Shown here: in pieces, positions 44,041-53,428 of the stretch
Position numbering within the stretch: the first letter of the stretch is position 1
Layout of the letters: each line of letters opens with the position of its first letter
Assembly (NCBI RefSeq): GCF_000172175.1
Contig: NZ_ABJL02000008.1
Location: 1,488,001-1,552,000, forward strand
Direction: 5' to 3'
DNA from: Bacteroides intestinalis DSM 17393
Lineage (GTDB): Bacteria > Bacteroidota > Bacteroidia > Bacteroidales > Bacteroidaceae
Length of the DNA: 64,000 nt
The notes under the pieces: generated by a model
Databases searched by the model: none
Told to the model about the DNA's origin: nothing
What the model saw: the letters and a program-made list of their open reading frames with translations, nothing else
Position numbers and translations under genes: made by a program

Positions 44041-44217
44041 ATCTTTTTGATATTAAAAGTATTCAATCGCTTCTCCAAGTTTGACACTTTTATGCCCGGC
44101 AATAGACTGGGATTGTATCTCTGCCGGCTCATCACAAAACGGCTTGCTGGAGAGATAAAAATATATCCTGCATATAAGGAAGGTACACGAATGATTGTTA
44201 CTCTACCCATCAAATAG
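44041..44217 (+). pseudogene. Histidine kinase C-terminal remnant
   Basis: The residues VFNRFSKFDTFMPGNRLGLYL, then CRLITKRLAGEIKIYPAYKEGTR, form the G2 box and end of a Bacteroides sensor kinase. G2 reads NRLGL where GxGLGL is expected. The upstream sequence in the frame is unrelated. Only about 58 residues remain, so it is a decayed relic. Confidence 0.65.
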
Positions 44218-44229
44218 AGATATTGATCT

Positions 44230-45525
44230 TTATCGATGCTGCTTCATTTTCAGGTATATGTAAGATTGTACACCCAAGAGAATCACAAACAGATACTCAG
44301 CCATCAGATATACCGGAAGGGTAGCAATGAAACTATAACTCAACAGATATAGGTAAACCAGATAGAAAGCTATAGTGGATATCTGAAAAATAAATGCAAT
44401 CCGGGTATTGCCTGTACCTGTTACTGCATGCATAAAAACATAACCGGGCAGAGCAAATGTATAATTCAGTAACATTACAATAAACGGATAATAAGCAAAC
44501 TCTATCAATGCAGGATTATCTGTATAAAATCCGACAACTTGCTTATTTAATAACAGAGCAATAATTATTAGGGGAAAGCCAACTACATATCCTAATCTGA
44601 GGATTTTACCACAAAGCCGGAACATGCTTTTCCCCTCTCCCGCACCAATCAGGTTACTGACCAGCGAACCGGTAGTGGCTGCAAAAGAATTGACTATCAC
44701 AAAGAAAACAGTAGAAATACTTCTGATTATATTGGATACAGCCAATTGTACTTCCCCCAACCGTGCAATAGCCACAAAAAAGAGAAACCACGGAATAACA
44801 CTAATGAAAGCATGCATCATGCTCCATACAGATAAATGAAAAAGTGACTTTAATAGTTTCCCATCGTAAACAAGTCTTAACCCCCAATTCTCTTTGTTCA
44901 TTTGCAAGAAGACGTAGATAACCAATATCAATAAAGAACTGGCTTCAGCCAGTAAAGAAGCTATTGCCGCCCCTGAAATCCCCCAATTAAAACTGAAAAT
45001 AAACAAGTAATCACATGGGATGTTGATAAGAACTGCGAGAGTAGCTGCCCACGACAATACTCTCGTTTTCGTAATCCCAACAAAGAAAGCGCGAAATGCA
45101 AGAAACGGAAAAGAGAATAACAGGCCGAAACATCTCCACTCCAGATAGTCGACCACAGTTTTATAAATCTCTGGAGAATGAATAAAAAACTTCAAGATAA
45201 CAGGTGACAACACATAGGAAGTAAAACTTAAGAATACGGCCAACCCGCTCAAAAAGAATAGACCTTGGAAAAAGTTTTTTTCCGTTTCTTTGTATCTTTG
45301 CTCCCCGTTCCTGCGGGCAATCATGACCTGTAAACCGAGACTGAAACCAAATCCCAGCATATAAATGGCCAGATAATAAACACTTGCAAGTGCAGAAGCT
45401 CCTAACTCCACTTCGCCCACATGTCCCAGAAAAATAGCATCAGTAATATTGATTAATTGCTCCATCAGCATGCTCATCATTACAGGAAAATTGATGAGCC
45501 ATATTTGTTTATAGGTATAATTCAT
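44230..45525 (-). CDS. MATE-family multidrug exporter
   Basis: A 431-residue polytopic membrane protein with about 12 hydrophobic segments. The N-terminus (INFPVMMSMLMEQLINITDAIFLGHVGEVELGA) is a typical NorM/DinF-type MATE motif. It probably exports cationic drugs or metabolites in exchange for Na+ or H+. The ATG at 45523-45525 was chosen because it aligns with the family start; 18 more codons lie upstream in frame. The 318-bp region 45526-45843 upstream holds no gene and only a possible -7 box (TATATTTG, 45740-45747, minus strand). Confidence 0.85.
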   Translation of the reverse strand: MNYTYKQIWLINFPVMMSMLMEQLINITDAIFLGHVGEVELGASALASVYYLAIYMLGFGFSLGLQVMIARRNGEQRYKETEKNFFQGLFFLSGLAVFLSFTSYVLSPVILKFFIHSPEIYKTVVDYLEWRCFGLLFSFPFLAFRAFFVGITKTRVLSWAATLAVLINIPCDYLFIFSFNWGISGAAIASLLAEASSLLILVIYVFLQMNKENWGLRLVYDGKLLKSLFHLSVWSMMHAFISVIPWFLFFVAIARLGEVQLAVSNIIRSISTVFFVIVNSFAATTGSLVSNLIGAGEGKSMFRLCGKILRLGYVVGFPLIIIALLLNKQVVGFYTDNPALIEFAYYPFIVMLLNYTFALPGYVFMHAVTGTGNTRIAFIFQISTIAFYLVYLYLLSYSFIATLPVYLMAEYLFVILLGVQSYIYLKMKQHR

Positions 45526-45843
45526 TATTCCACTAGAATAAGCGCATGCCACACAACTATATACATAGCCGCATGCCACTCGATATAAATAAATCAGGTA
45601 TGAAAACTCTGTGACGAACTACAGAAATCCGTCAAATAGCAGAATAGCTTTTATTGGAAGGTGCTATTCGTGGAGCGTAGCTATATACAGAGTTGGTGCT
45701 TCATAAGTTGAACAATCGTTTTATTTGAATTTCACACGCCAAATATAGCAAAAATAATCAAATAGAGCTATTTTTAGACAAATGACTACTATTCCATTTC
45801 CCAAATTTCCCCTTACATTTGCTTTCAGATTAAATAATACATA

Positions 45844-46348
45844 ATGACAATATAAAAAAATCTTTCTCTTCTTATTTTTATCGGATCACTTACCGGATGG
45901 CCAATATCGATGAAAGGACAGAATCATGAAACAGCCACTTTTAAGAATCCTATCGTCTCCGGACTTCATCCCGATCCCAGTATCTGCCGGGTAGGAAACG
46001 ACTATTACTTGGTAGCTTCCAGCTTCGAATGGTTCCCCGGAATTCCTGTCTTTCACAGTAAAGACCTGATGTATTGGCAGCAAATAGGATATGTATTAAA
46101 TCGTCCTTCCCAACTACAAATGAAAGACAGATTGAAGCATTCAAACAGTAGGACGTGTACTTGCTACTGAAAAAGCTACCGGATTAACCCCTGTAGTATT
46201 TAAGAAAGAACCAGTAAGAGACGAATTTGATGAGGATTCATTGCGTTTCTGTTGGAACTTTCTACGAACACCTTTTGAAAAATGGTATCAACTAGAAAAT
46301 GGCAAGCTGATTATTAATGTACGTCCTAATTCCGTCAGTGAAGACTGA
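45844..46348 (+). pseudogene. GH43 beta-xylosidase-type glycosidase, internally deleted
   Basis: After a broken start (ATG then an early stop at 45853) comes a signal-like stretch and then the GH43 N-terminus with NPIVSGLHPDPSICRV, in frame with intact catalytic Asp. It breaks off after about 75 residues. The sequence then resumes at the C-terminal beta-sandwich domain (RDEFDEDSLRFCWNFLRTP) and ends at 46346-46348. The middle of the protein (about 400 residues) is missing. Confidence 0.75.
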
Positions 46349-46452
46349 CTTCTTTGAATATCAAAGTAATGAATAATTACATATAACCTTTAAATATAGG
46401 GAAAATAACAAAAAAACAGGATAGACATGCAAGGATAAACAGTTACTTGTTA

Positions 46453-46460
46453 TACTTTTG
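46453..46460 (+). promoter_or_regulatory. Probable -7 box for the LuxR-type gene
   Basis: TACTTTTG fits the Bacteroides -7 box and lies 20 bp before the ATG at 46481. A good -33 box was not found. Confidence 0.35.
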
Positions 46461-46480
46461 CAATCAAAGAACTATCCTGT

Positions 46481-47248
46481 ATGAAACCAACCGACATTAC
46501 AAGAGAGGAAATGTGGGCCAGACAGAATTTATCTGCTGCCGATATTGACTATAGCATCTGGGAGCGTGATAAATTAATGCTCCACCAGATGTCTTGCCTT
46601 AACCAGAGCTGTACCTTTGTGGTGGATGTATATAAGTTCAGATATGCCTTTGCCTCCTCTAACTTTGTGGACTTACTGGGGTATGACAGCCATAAGATAG
46701 CTACATTGGAGAGGCAGGGAGATTATCTGGAGTCTCGCATCCACCCCGATGACCAACAACAATTACAAACCTTGCAGATTCGGTTAAGTCAATTCATTTA
46801 TAGTCTGCCTCCGGAGCAGAGGAATGATTATTCCAATATCTACAGTTACCGGGTACGAAATACCAGGCAGCAGTATGTACGGGTTATCAGCAGGCTACAA
46901 GTTTTAGAAAAAGACAGTACCGGGAAAGCATGGCTCATACTCGGGAGCATGGATATCGCACCGAATCAAAAAGATTCGGATCAGGTAGATTGTACTGTAT
47001 TAAATCTAAAGAATGGACAGACTTTCTCCCCTACCTTACTTACGAATCCACGAATCCATTTGACACAGCGTGAACTGGAGATTTTACAGCTTATCCAAAA
47101 AGGGCTGTTGAGTAAAGAAATAGCTTATAATCTCCGCATAAGTATTCATACGGTTCATATTCACCGACAAAACCTTCTGCATAAATTAGGAGTACAAAAT
47201 TCGATAGAGGCTATCAATGCAGGATTGGAATTGGGGGTACTAAGCTAA
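46481..47248 (+). CDS. LuxR-type transcriptional regulator with PAS-like domain
   Basis: A 255-residue regulator. Residues 40-165 form a PAS-like sensor region, with IHPDDQQQLQTL typical of the PAS end. Residues 185-250 carry a LuxR-type helix-turn-helix (LTQRELEILQLIQKGLLSKE, then SIHTVHIHRQNLLHKLG). The ligand is unknown. It converges with the next gene with only 19 bp between. Confidence 0.8.
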   Translation: MKPTDITREEMWARQNLSAADIDYSIWERDKLMLHQMSCLNQSCTFVVDVYKFRYAFASSNFVDLLGYDSHKIATLERQGDYLESRIHPDDQQQLQTLQIRLSQFIYSLPPEQRNDYSNIYSYRVRNTRQQYVRVISRLQVLEKDSTGKAWLILGSMDIAPNQKDSDQVDCTVLNLKNGQTFSPTLLTNPRIHLTQRELEILQLIQKGLLSKEIAYNLRISIHTVHIHRQNLLHKLGVQNSIEAINAGLELGVLS

Positions 47249-47267
47249 CCCGGAAGAAATACCTTAT

Positions 47268-47852
47268 TTACGGCATCCAGGTCATAACGCCTGTAACCGG
47301 ATGTTGGATTCTCCATTCCATGAATTCCTCATAACTGCGTATGCCATCCCGAATAACAGCTACGTAGTATTCCACTCCCATAATCTTTTCCGACTCAGGA
47401 GTCTCATATTTCAGTTTTAAAATAGCATACTTTGTTTCCTCAGTCAGAACAGCAGAAAGCCGTTCAGCAAACTTTTCAAAATAGCCATCATACCGGGAAC
47501 CTTCCAGAATATGGATCATATCAATCTGCCAAAGCTCATTATCCGCATCCCGATACCAGGCATGCCACTCCACACATTCCGCCTCAGTATCCAACAGATT
47601 CTTATGTTTCATCTTCATAAAAGATTTATTCTCTGTCAATTTTACCATTGCCTGAAAACTGTCAGACAAACTAAACTGTGGGGTATAAATATGAAAATCA
47701 ATATCCAAGTGTTTCATCAATAACCCCGTATTCAAAGAACCTACGAGATTCACTCTGGCACCCACACTTTCCCAAGCCGGGATGATTTTTGTGTCTTCTA
47801 TTATTTTCCAAGCTTTCTGCTGATTTCGCCTGGCAAGATCAAGGATATCCAT
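47268..47852 (-). CDS. Nucleotidyltransferase-like protein
   Basis: A 194-residue protein. The motif LVGSLNTGLLMKHLDIDFHIY (about 36-56) resembles the GS...D-x-D site of the polymerase-beta nucleotidyltransferase fold, which transfers nucleotides onto proteins or small molecules. Substrate and partner are unknown. The start is the ATG at 47850-47852. Confidence 0.6.
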   Translation of the reverse strand: MDILDLARRNQQKAWKIIEDTKIIPAWESVGARVNLVGSLNTGLLMKHLDIDFHIYTPQFSLSDSFQAMVKLTENKSFMKMKHKNLLDTEAECVEWHAWYRDADNELWQIDMIHILEGSRYDGYFEKFAERLSAVLTEETKYAILKLKYETPESEKIMGVEYYVAVIRDGIRSYEEFMEWRIQHPVTGVMTWMP

Positions 47853-47940
47853 ATTTTTTCTTTTGAAATGACTTGCAAATGTAGAAAAAAGGATGGATAT
47901 ATAGCTATAAATAGCTATTTAATAATCTGACAATTTGGAC

Positions 47941-47948
47941 TAACTTTG
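47941..47948 (+). promoter_or_regulatory. Probable -7 box of the helD-like gene
   Basis: TAACTTTG matches the -7 box and lies 41 bp before the ATG at 47990. A -33 box is not obvious. Confidence 0.35.
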
Positions 47949-47989
47949 CCACCCTTTCTAAACTTTTCAGCTAAAAAATTAAAAGAACT

Positions 47990-50062
47990 ATGACATTTTA
48001 TCAAACAGAGCAACAAGAAAAAGTACACTTGCAACAACTCATCAGTATCATAAATGATACGATTCATAACACTGATACTTCGGTCAAAGAACATGTAGAA
48101 ACCTTACAGGAATATAAAGATTATATCTGGTCGAACAAAGATATCGATCCTCATGAAATCCGTTCTATGCGCGAGAGTATCCTCAATCATTTTGCACTGG
48201 GTGAAAGTGTGATTGATAAACGCAGGCGGCTGGGCAGGATACTGGACATTCCTTATTTCGGAAGGATAGATTTTAAAGAAAAGAAAAACGGTGCCAACAT
48301 TCTACCTATTTATATAGGTATACACACATTTTACGATTCTCAAAACAAGATGAATCTGATATACGACTGGCGTGCTCCCATCTCCAGTATGTTCTACGAT
48401 TATGAACTGGGAGAAGCAACTTACACCTCTCCCGCCGGTGAAATCAGTGGAGATGTTTCGCTCAAACGTCAGTATCGCATCCGCAAAGGAAAAATGGAGT
48501 ACATGATAGAAAGTTCGTTGACGGTTCATGATGAAATTCTCCAAAAAGAACTCAGTAGTAATGCAAACGATAAAATGAGGAATATTGTTACCACCATCCA
48601 GCGGGAGCAGAACCGGATTATTCGCAATGAGGAAGCCCATATATTGATTATCCAAGGAGTTGCCGGATCGGGCAAAACGTCTATTGCTTTACATCGCATC
48701 GCTTACCTGCTCTATACACTGAAAGGGAATATATCTTCAAAAGACATACTGATAATCTCGCCTAATAAGGTTTTTGGCGATTACATCTCGAATGTCCTTC
48801 CCGAGTTAGGAGAAGAAAGTGTGCCTGAAACCAGTATGGAACAGATTCTTTCGGGAGTTCTTGAAAACAAATACAAATACCAGAGCTTCTTTGAACAGGT
48901 AACGGAATTACTAGGGAAAACAACTCAGAGTTTTATAGAACGGATAAAATATAAATCCTCTTTCGAGTTCATTTCACAGCTTGACAAGTTTATTCTCTAT
49001 ATGGAAAATAACTGTTTCAAAGCTACAGATGTAAAACTCACCAAGCACATCACTATTCCGGCTGAATATATTGAAGAGCAATTCAGACGCTTCAACCGTT
49101 ATCCCATGCGTCAACGATTCGAGGCAATGACGGATTATATCCTGGAAATGATGAAAGTACAATACTACTTTACGGTTACCACCGCCGACAGGAATCTGTT
49201 GAAGAAAGAAATAAAGAAAATGTTTGCAGGTAACAATGATCTTCAGGTTTATAAAGAGTTCTTTGAATGGATTGGGAAACCCGAATTATTCAAATTACGG
49301 AAAAACAGAATACTGGAATATACTGACCTGGCCCCTTTAACCTATTTACATCTGGCTTTAGATGGGAATATTACCCAATGCCGTGTCAAGCATCTTTTGA
49401 TAGACGAGATGCAGGATTACTCTCCGATTCAGTACAAAGTTATCCAGAAACTTTATCCCTGCCGGAAAACAATTCTTGGAGATGCCTTCCAGTCTGTCAA
49501 TCCTTATAGTTCGTCAACTGCCGGAATGATCAGAAAAGCATTCATTATGGGCGAAGTAATGAAGCTCTGCAAAAGTTACCGTTCTACATTTGAGATTACG
49601 GATTTTGCACAAAAAATTCAAACGAATAATGAGTTAGAACCCGTCATGCGACATGGTGAATTCCCTTCAGTCCTACAATTTGAGAATACAGAAAAAGAAA
49701 ACTCCGGTATTATCGACCTGATTTCATCCTTCAAGAAATCCGGTTATAAGTCACTCGGAATAGTATGTAAAACTGAAGCACAAGCGAAAGAACTGGCAGA
49801 AAGTCTACAGACATATACTGCTGAAGTTTATTTTCTATCCAATCAAAGCTCCGCTTTTGTGAAGGGTATCATCGTTACCTCATCTCACATGGCAAAAGGA
49901 TTGGAATTTGATGAAGTTATCATTCCTTATGTCAATGACAAAAACTATAACTCAGCTATTGATAAAAGTATGCTCTATGTAGCCGTAACAAGGGCAATGC
50001 ATAAATTGACACTGACTTACAATGGGAAACTAAGTGAATTCGTTCCTGCTTTTAAACTTTAA
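47990..50062 (+). CDS. helD: UvrD/HelD-like superfamily 1 helicase
   Basis: A 690-residue protein. The N-terminal coiled-coil region (about 1-110) and Walker A GVAGSGKTS (about 222-230) are clear. Motif II is LLIDEMQDYSP, with a Q-rich region after it, and motif VI is VAVTRAMHKL near 676. The order and the LHRIAYLLY segment match HelD, which removes stalled RNA polymerase from DNA. A general UvrD-type role is also possible. Confidence 0.8.
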   Translation: MTFYQTEQQEKVHLQQLISIINDTIHNTDTSVKEHVETLQEYKDYIWSNKDIDPHEIRSMRESILNHFALGESVIDKRRRLGRILDIPYFGRIDFKEKKNGANILPIYIGIHTFYDSQNKMNLIYDWRAPISSMFYDYELGEATYTSPAGEISGDVSLKRQYRIRKGKMEYMIESSLTVHDEILQKELSSNANDKMRNIVTTIQREQNRIIRNEEAHILIIQGVAGSGKTSIALHRIAYLLYTLKGNISSKDILIISPNKVFGDYISNVLPELGEESVPETSMEQILSGVLENKYKYQSFFEQVTELLGKTTQSFIERIKYKSSFEFISQLDKFILYMENNCFKATDVKLTKHITIPAEYIEEQFRRFNRYPMRQRFEAMTDYILEMMKVQYYFTVTTADRNLLKKEIKKMFAGNNDLQVYKEFFEWIGKPELFKLRKNRILEYTDLAPLTYLHLALDGNITQCRVKHLLIDEMQDYSPIQYKVIQKLYPCRKTILGDAFQSVNPYSSSTAGMIRKAFIMGEVMKLCKSYRSTFEITDFAQKIQTNNELEPVMRHGEFPSVLQFENTEKENSGIIDLISSFKKSGYKSLGIVCKTEAQAKELAESLQTYTAEVYFLSNQSSAFVKGIIVTSSHMAKGLEFDEVIIPYVNDKNYNSAIDKSMLYVAVTRAMHKLTLTYNGKLSEFVPAFKL

Positions 50063-50102
50063 AAAAAGAAATTTATTCCAGTTTCTGTCCAGATTCTCCT
50101 TC

Positions 50103-50110
50103 TATATTTG
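50103..50110 (+). promoter_or_regulatory. Probable -7 box of the PepSY-like gene
   Basis: TATATTTG fits the -7 box. TTTC at 50082-50085, 17 bp upstream, is a weak -33 box. The ATG is at 50157. Confidence 0.45.
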
Positions 50111-50156
50111 CAATATCATAATAAACCAAAGTATTAATTATTAAAAATAGAAGAAT

Positions 50157-50594
50157 ATGAAAAAGTTAGTCTTGTTATTAGTATGTATGTTCACAATGCA
50201 CACAATGGTTATGGCAGATAATGATAAACCCATCCAGGTCAATCAACTTCCAGCAAAGGCTCAGACCTTCCTCAACACTTATTTTAAAGATCACAAAGTA
50301 GCATTGGCGAAACAGGAAACGGAATTGTTCTATAAGAGTTACGATGTAGTCTTCACTAATGGAGAAAAAGTTGAATTCGATAAGGCGGGAGAATGGACAG
50401 AAGTTAAATGCCAGCAGAGTGAAGTTCCTGCACAAATCATCCCGGAAGCTATCCGCACTTATGTAAAGACTAACTATCCGGATACTAAGATCGTACAGAT
50501 AGAGAAAGATAAAAAAGAATATGAAGTGAAGCTGTCTAACCGTTGGGAAATCAAGTTCGATTCGAAGATGCGGGTAATTGATATCGATGACTAA
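50157..50594 (+). CDS. PepSY-like periplasmic protein
   Basis: A 145-residue protein with a signal peptide (MKKLVLLLVCMFTMHTMVMA). Two repeats follow, each with an x-x-P-x-x-A-x-x-F-L pattern then a strand-rich part ending in YEVKLSNRWEIKFD, typical of PepSY-like (DUF2874) proteins in Bacteroides. They may bind peptides or inhibit enzymes; the target is unknown. Confidence 0.75.
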   Translation: MKKLVLLLVCMFTMHTMVMADNDKPIQVNQLPAKAQTFLNTYFKDHKVALAKQETELFYKSYDVVFTNGEKVEFDKAGEWTEVKCQQSEVPAQIIPEAIRTYVKTNYPDTKIVQIEKDKKEYEVKLSNRWEIKFDSKMRVIDIDD

Positions 50595-50675
50595 ATAAAA
50601 CAGAGTAATCTGCGAGAAGTCGCACAAACGAAAATATTTTTGTTACATTTGCAGCCGATTAACAAAAATAATACC

Positions 50676-50700
50676 GGCTATCGGTTCAATACCGATAGCC
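50676..50700 (+). other. Hairpin before the small Arg-rich gene
   Basis: GGCTATCGGT (50676-50685) pairs perfectly with ACCGATAGCC (50691-50700), with a 5-nt loop. There is no T-run, and it ends 7 bp before the ATG at 50708, so it could affect translation. A TACATTTG at 50644-50651 is a likely -7 box. Confidence 0.55.
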
Positions 50701-50707
50701 CAATATC

Positions 50708-51154
50708 ATGAGGAAAAGACAACTTTATAGAATGACTATACGCTTCCGGAAATGGAGTCGGAAAGCCTATGCTGCATTTGCCAGTCTGGGGCGTTGTGTC
50801 ACTATTGGTTGTCTGCCAAAAAATGTGGCAGATTGTTCTCTTTCCAAACAAAATTCCGGGACATCGGCCGGCTGCAAAAGCGGCGGACAAAACCTGGAAG
50901 ATACAGATAACGGTAAAGGACAGGAAACAGATATAGGCATACCATTGGGATGTGAAAACGGATTGGGAACAATGCTTGAAATCTTCGGTTTCAAAAGATT
51001 GCTGCCTATATTGTGTCCGACTACCATCAGTCCTGACGGGAAGAAAGATATAAACACTATTATAAATAAGAGTGGAATACAAATGACGCGGATCATGCAA
51101 ATGCTGTTTTCAGATTTGCACGCCCCGCGTCATTTGTGTTTTGTATTCTCCTAA
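50708..51154 (+). CDS. Small Arg-rich protein upstream of the biotin genes
   Basis: A 148-residue reading frame. The N-terminal 50 residues (RMTIRFRKWSRKAYAAFASL, then GRCVTIGCLPKNVADCSL) resemble a short conserved leader-like protein that I recall in front of other Bacteroides vitamin or TonB-receptor genes. The C-terminal part is not recognised. It ends 15 bp before bioBA, so it could be a regulatory leader of that operon. The frame may be real only in its first third. Confidence 0.45.
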   Translation: MRKRQLYRMTIRFRKWSRKAYAAFASLGRCVTIGCLPKNVADCSLSKQNSGTSAGCKSGGQNLEDTDNGKGQETDIGIPLGCENGLGTMLEIFGFKRLLPILCPTTISPDGKKDINTIINKSGIQMTRIMQMLFSDLHAPRHLCFVFS

Positions 51155-51169
51155 AACCAACGTAAGAAT

Positions 51170-53428
51170 ATGACAGTAGAAGAATTGAAAAACAAAGTAC
51201 TGCAAGATGTACCCATCACACAGGCAGAAGCAGAATGGTTGGCTACACAGCCGGATAAGGAAAGCCTTTATGAAGCGGCACACGAGATTACGACCGCACG
51301 GGCATCACAGGAATTTGATATGTGTTCTATCATCAATGCAAAATCCGGCCGCTGCCCAGAGAATTGCAAATGGTGCGCCCAATCATCACACTATAAGACG
51401 AAAGCGGATGTTTACGATCTGGTGGATAAGGAGGAATGCCTGCGTCATGCACTACACAACGAATCACAAGGCGTGGCACGCTTCTCATTGGTAACCAGTG
51501 GACGGAAACCTTCAGGAAAGAATATGGAGAAACTATGTGAAGCAGCACGCTATATGAGGCAAAAAAGCTCCATTCAACTCTGTGCTTCACTGGGATTACT
51601 GAACGAAGACGAACTACGTGCTTTGTATACAGCAGGCGTGACGCGCTACCATTGTAATTTGGAAACTGCCCCAAGCCACTTCTCTACCCTGTGCAGCACA
51701 CATACGCAGGAAGAAAAACTACAGACATTGACAGCCGCCCGCCGCGTAGGAATGGATATCTGTTGCGGTGGTATCATCGGTATGGGAGAGACAGCTGAAC
51801 AACGAATTGAATTTGCCTTTACATTGAGAGATTTGGAAGTACCTTCCATTCCCCTGAATCTGTTGCAACCCATCCCGGGAACACCGCTGGAAAACCAAAC
51901 TCAACTGACAGAAGAAGAAGTGCTGACCACCATTGCTTTGTTCCGTTTCATCAATCCGACAGCTTATCTGCGATTTGCCGGCGGACGTTCTCAGTTAACA
52001 AAAGAAGCTGTGAAAAAATCCTTGTACATAGGTGTAAACTCCGCCATCGTGGGAGATTTGCTAACTACTCTCGGATCTAAAGTTTCGGAAGACAAAGCGC
52101 TGATAGAAGATGCGGGATATCGTTTCAGCGACTCACAATTCGACAAGGAGCATTTATGGCATCCTTATACATCGACCACCAACCCACTTCCTGTATATAA
52201 AGTGAGACGTGGAGACGGGGCAACCATTACACTGGAAAACGGACAGGTGCTCATAGAAGGCATGTCTTCCTGGTGGTGCATGGTACACGGATACAATAAC
52301 CCAGTACTGAATCAGGCTCTCCGGGAGCAAACGGAAAAAATGTCGCACGTCATGTTCGGTGGACTGACACATGACCCGGCCATAGAACTGGGTAAGTTAC
52401 TGTTACCACTTGTACCGCCATCCATGCAAAAGATATTTTATGCAGACTCTGGTTCGGTAGCTGTAGAGGTAGCTATGAAGATGGCTGTACAGTATTGGTA
52501 TGCCATGAGTCAGTCGGCACCGGATTGGGCACATCTGGCTAAAAAAAGTAATTTTGTAACCATTCGACGCGGTTATCACGGAGATACCTGGAATGCAATG
52601 TCCGTATGCGATCCCATAACTGGAATGCATTCCCTATTCGGTTCGGCATTGCCGGTACGGTACTTTTCATCCCGTCCGCAATCACGGTTCGATGGCGACT
52701 GGGATGCGGATGATGCACTGGAACTGCTGGATATTATAGAAAAACATCATGAGGAACTGGCAGCACTGATCCTGGAACCCATCGTTCAGGGTGCAGGCGG
52801 CATGTGGTTCTATCATCCGCAATTCTTGCGGGAAGCTGCCAGAATATGCAAGGAATATAATATATTACTGATCTTTGATGAAATAGCCACTGGATTCGGG
52901 CGTACGGGCAAGATGTTTGCTTGGGAATATGCAGGCGTGGAACCAGACATTATGTGCATAGGCAAGGCATTGACAGGAGGATACATGACCCTGTCTGCAG
53001 TACTGACCACAAATAAAGTAGCGGATGCGATTTCCAATCACGCACCGGGTGCTTTCATGCATGGCCCCACATTTATGGGAAACCCACTGGCATGTGCAGT
53101 GGCATGCGCCTCCATACGCTTGCTGACTTCCCCCGAATATGACTGGCAAGGAAAAGTGAGCCGCATTGAAGAACAGTTGTGGCGTGAACTGGAACCAGCA
53201 CTACTACTTCCGCAGGTAGCAGATGTCCGTGTATTGGGTGCCATCGGAGTAATTGAAGTACAAGATCCGGTAGACATGGCCTGGATGCAGAAACGATTTG
53301 TGGAAGAAGGCATTTGGGTACGCCCCTTTGGAAAACTGGTATACATCATGCCACCGTTTATCATAGAACCGGAGCAATTGACGAAGCTGACAAGCGGATT
53401 GTTGAAGATTATAGGAGAAATGGAATGA
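51170..53428 (+). CDS. bioBA: Bifunctional biotin synthase / DAPA aminotransferase (BioB-BioA fusion)
   Basis: A 752-residue fusion. Residues 1-320 are biotin synthase, a radical SAM enzyme that inserts sulfur into dethiobiotin. Its cluster motif is CPENCKWC (C62, C66, C69). Residues from about 330 on are BioA, the SAM-dependent 7,8-diaminopelargonate aminotransferase, starting at HLWHPYTS. Its PLP lysine is in CIGKALTGGY. BioB and BioA catalyse the last and the antepenultimate step, so the fusion joins non-adjacent steps. A bifunctional BioAB is known from Bacteroides fragilis. It overlaps the start of bioF by 4 bp (ATGA). Confidence 0.93.
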   Translation: MTVEELKNKVLQDVPITQAEAEWLATQPDKESLYEAAHEITTARASQEFDMCSIINAKSGRCPENCKWCAQSSHYKTKADVYDLVDKEECLRHALHNESQGVARFSLVTSGRKPSGKNMEKLCEAARYMRQKSSIQLCASLGLLNEDELRALYTAGVTRYHCNLETAPSHFSTLCSTHTQEEKLQTLTAARRVGMDICCGGIIGMGETAEQRIEFAFTLRDLEVPSIPLNLLQPIPGTPLENQTQLTEEEVLTTIALFRFINPTAYLRFAGGRSQLTKEAVKKSLYIGVNSAIVGDLLTTLGSKVSEDKALIEDAGYRFSDSQFDKEHLWHPYTSTTNPLPVYKVRRGDGATITLENGQVLIEGMSSWWCMVHGYNNPVLNQALREQTEKMSHVMFGGLTHDPAIELGKLLLPLVPPSMQKIFYADSGSVAVEVAMKMAVQYWYAMSQSAPDWAHLAKKSNFVTIRRGYHGDTWNAMSVCDPITGMHSLFGSALPVRYFSSRPQSRFDGDWDADDALELLDIIEKHHEELAALILEPIVQGAGGMWFYHPQFLREAARICKEYNILLIFDEIATGFGRTGKMFAWEYAGVEPDIMCIGKALTGGYMTLSAVLTTNKVADAISNHAPGAFMHGPTFMGNPLACAVACASIRLLTSPEYDWQGKVSRIEEQLWRELEPALLLPQVADVRVLGAIGVIEVQDPVDMAWMQKRFVEEGIWVRPFGKLVYIMPPFIIEPEQLTKLTSGLLKIIGEME

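Noticed and set aside
43957..44217. Full 86-residue plus-strand frame as one gene
   Set aside because: Only the last 58 residues resemble a histidine kinase. The first part has no kinase similarity and overlaps a minus-strand remnant, so I kept only the kinase tail.
50178..50627. 149-residue minus-strand frame opposite the PepSY-like gene
   Set aside because: It is antisense to a gene with a clear signal peptide and a known family.
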